DNA from: DATELY01 sp035276085
GTDB taxonomy: Bacteria; Pseudomonadota; Gammaproteobacteria; Steroidobacterales; Steroidobacteraceae
Length of the DNA stretch: 22,067 bases
Assembly: GCA_035276085.1 (NCBI GenBank)
Contig: DATELY010000099.1
Coordinates: 1 to 22,067 of the forward strand
Reading direction: 5' to 3'
Shown: piece by piece, positions 21,846 through 22,067 of the stretch
Layout of the letters: every line of letters begins with the position of its first letter
How positions within the stretch are numbered: the first letter of the stretch is position 1
Notes under the pieces: generated by a model
The model's input: only the letters and a program-made list of their open reading frames with translations
Database searches by the model: none
Told to the model about the DNA's origin: nothing
Program-made: the position numbers and the translations under genes

Positions 21846-22067
21846 ATGACTGCCAGTGCCGAACCGAATCCATATGCACCGCCGAAAGCCGACGTGTCCG
21901 ATGCGACCGAGGAGCATGTCGTCGAGCAAGCCTCTCGCGGCAGTCGATTGGGCGCCGCGTCGCTCGATGCGCTGGTCGGCTTCGTGGTCGGCTTGCCCAT
22001 TCTGTATTCCGTGATACCCGCGGCGATTCAAGGCCGCGGCAATCCGTCGGAGATGAGCTCGCTCATC
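21846..22067 (+). CDS. RDD-family membrane protein (3' end outside window)
   Basis: The frame is open for 74 codons from the ATG at 21846 to the window edge. AGGAG at 21833-21837 lies 8 bases upstream. The N-terminus NPYAPPKADVSD is a proline-rich lead typical of these proteins. ASRGSRLGAASLDALVGFVVGLPILYSV then carries the first RDD-domain helix, with its conserved Arg and Asp. RDD proteins are inner-membrane proteins of mostly unknown role; some act in ion exchange. Only the first helix is visible. The 175 bp between it and the divergent transglycosylase-like gene hold no other feature I can name. Confidence 0.82.
   Translation, partial: MTASAEPNPYAPPKADVSDATEEHVVEQASRGSRLGAASLDALVGFVVGLPILYSVIPAAIQGRGNPSEMSSLI

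Overview
The window is a compact, high-GC bacterial chromosome segment with about 23 genes, many in overlapping operons. An outer-membrane beta-barrel protein, porin, periplasmic cytochromes and a Tat substrate mark it as Gram-negative. The gene mix (DUF2277, DUF423, glycine-zipper protein, PspC, LigD/Ku) and the dispersed palindromic repeats suggest a gammaproteobacterium near Lysobacterales/Steroidobacterales. That placement is inference; no rRNA or housekeeping marker is present.

Layout. 1-2996: an Omp85/BamA-type outer-membrane protein cut by the window start, then DUF2277, a thioredoxin-like protein and a DUF423 membrane protein. 3100-9520 (minus strand): an MFS transporter, an alpha/beta hydrolase, LigD, Ku and a MerR-HTH/TPR protein form one tight transcription unit, i.e. 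a bacterial non-homologous end-joining operon with two unexpected leading genes. 9741-12804 (plus strand): four overlapping or near-overlapping exported-protein genes: a di-haem MauG/cytochrome c peroxidase-like protein, a Tat-exported calcineurin-type phosphoesterase, a mono-haem cytochrome c and a periplasmic rhodanese. 12805-13582: repeats, one small unidentified gene and a 248-bp MITE-like element. 13580-15943: a GAF histidine kinase, a glycine-zipper protein and a PspC-domain protein.

15957-20361 is a molybdate region: modE, the convergent modABC operon, and an OprP/OprO-type porin divergent from modA. A near-perfect ModE-type operator lies between modA and the porin and overlaps a plausible porin promoter, so molybdate and ModE probably control both. 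20365-22067: a small membrane protein, a lytic-transglycosylase-like protein and the start of an RDD-family membrane protein.

Palindromic repeats of at least three kinds sit between genes. Four of the five convergent gene junctions carry one. In one case the two ends of the element supply the TAG stop codons of both flanking genes. The most promising leads for new biology are the four-gene periplasmic redox operon, the ModE-linked porin, and the stop-codon-supplying element. None can be called a new system from sequence alone.
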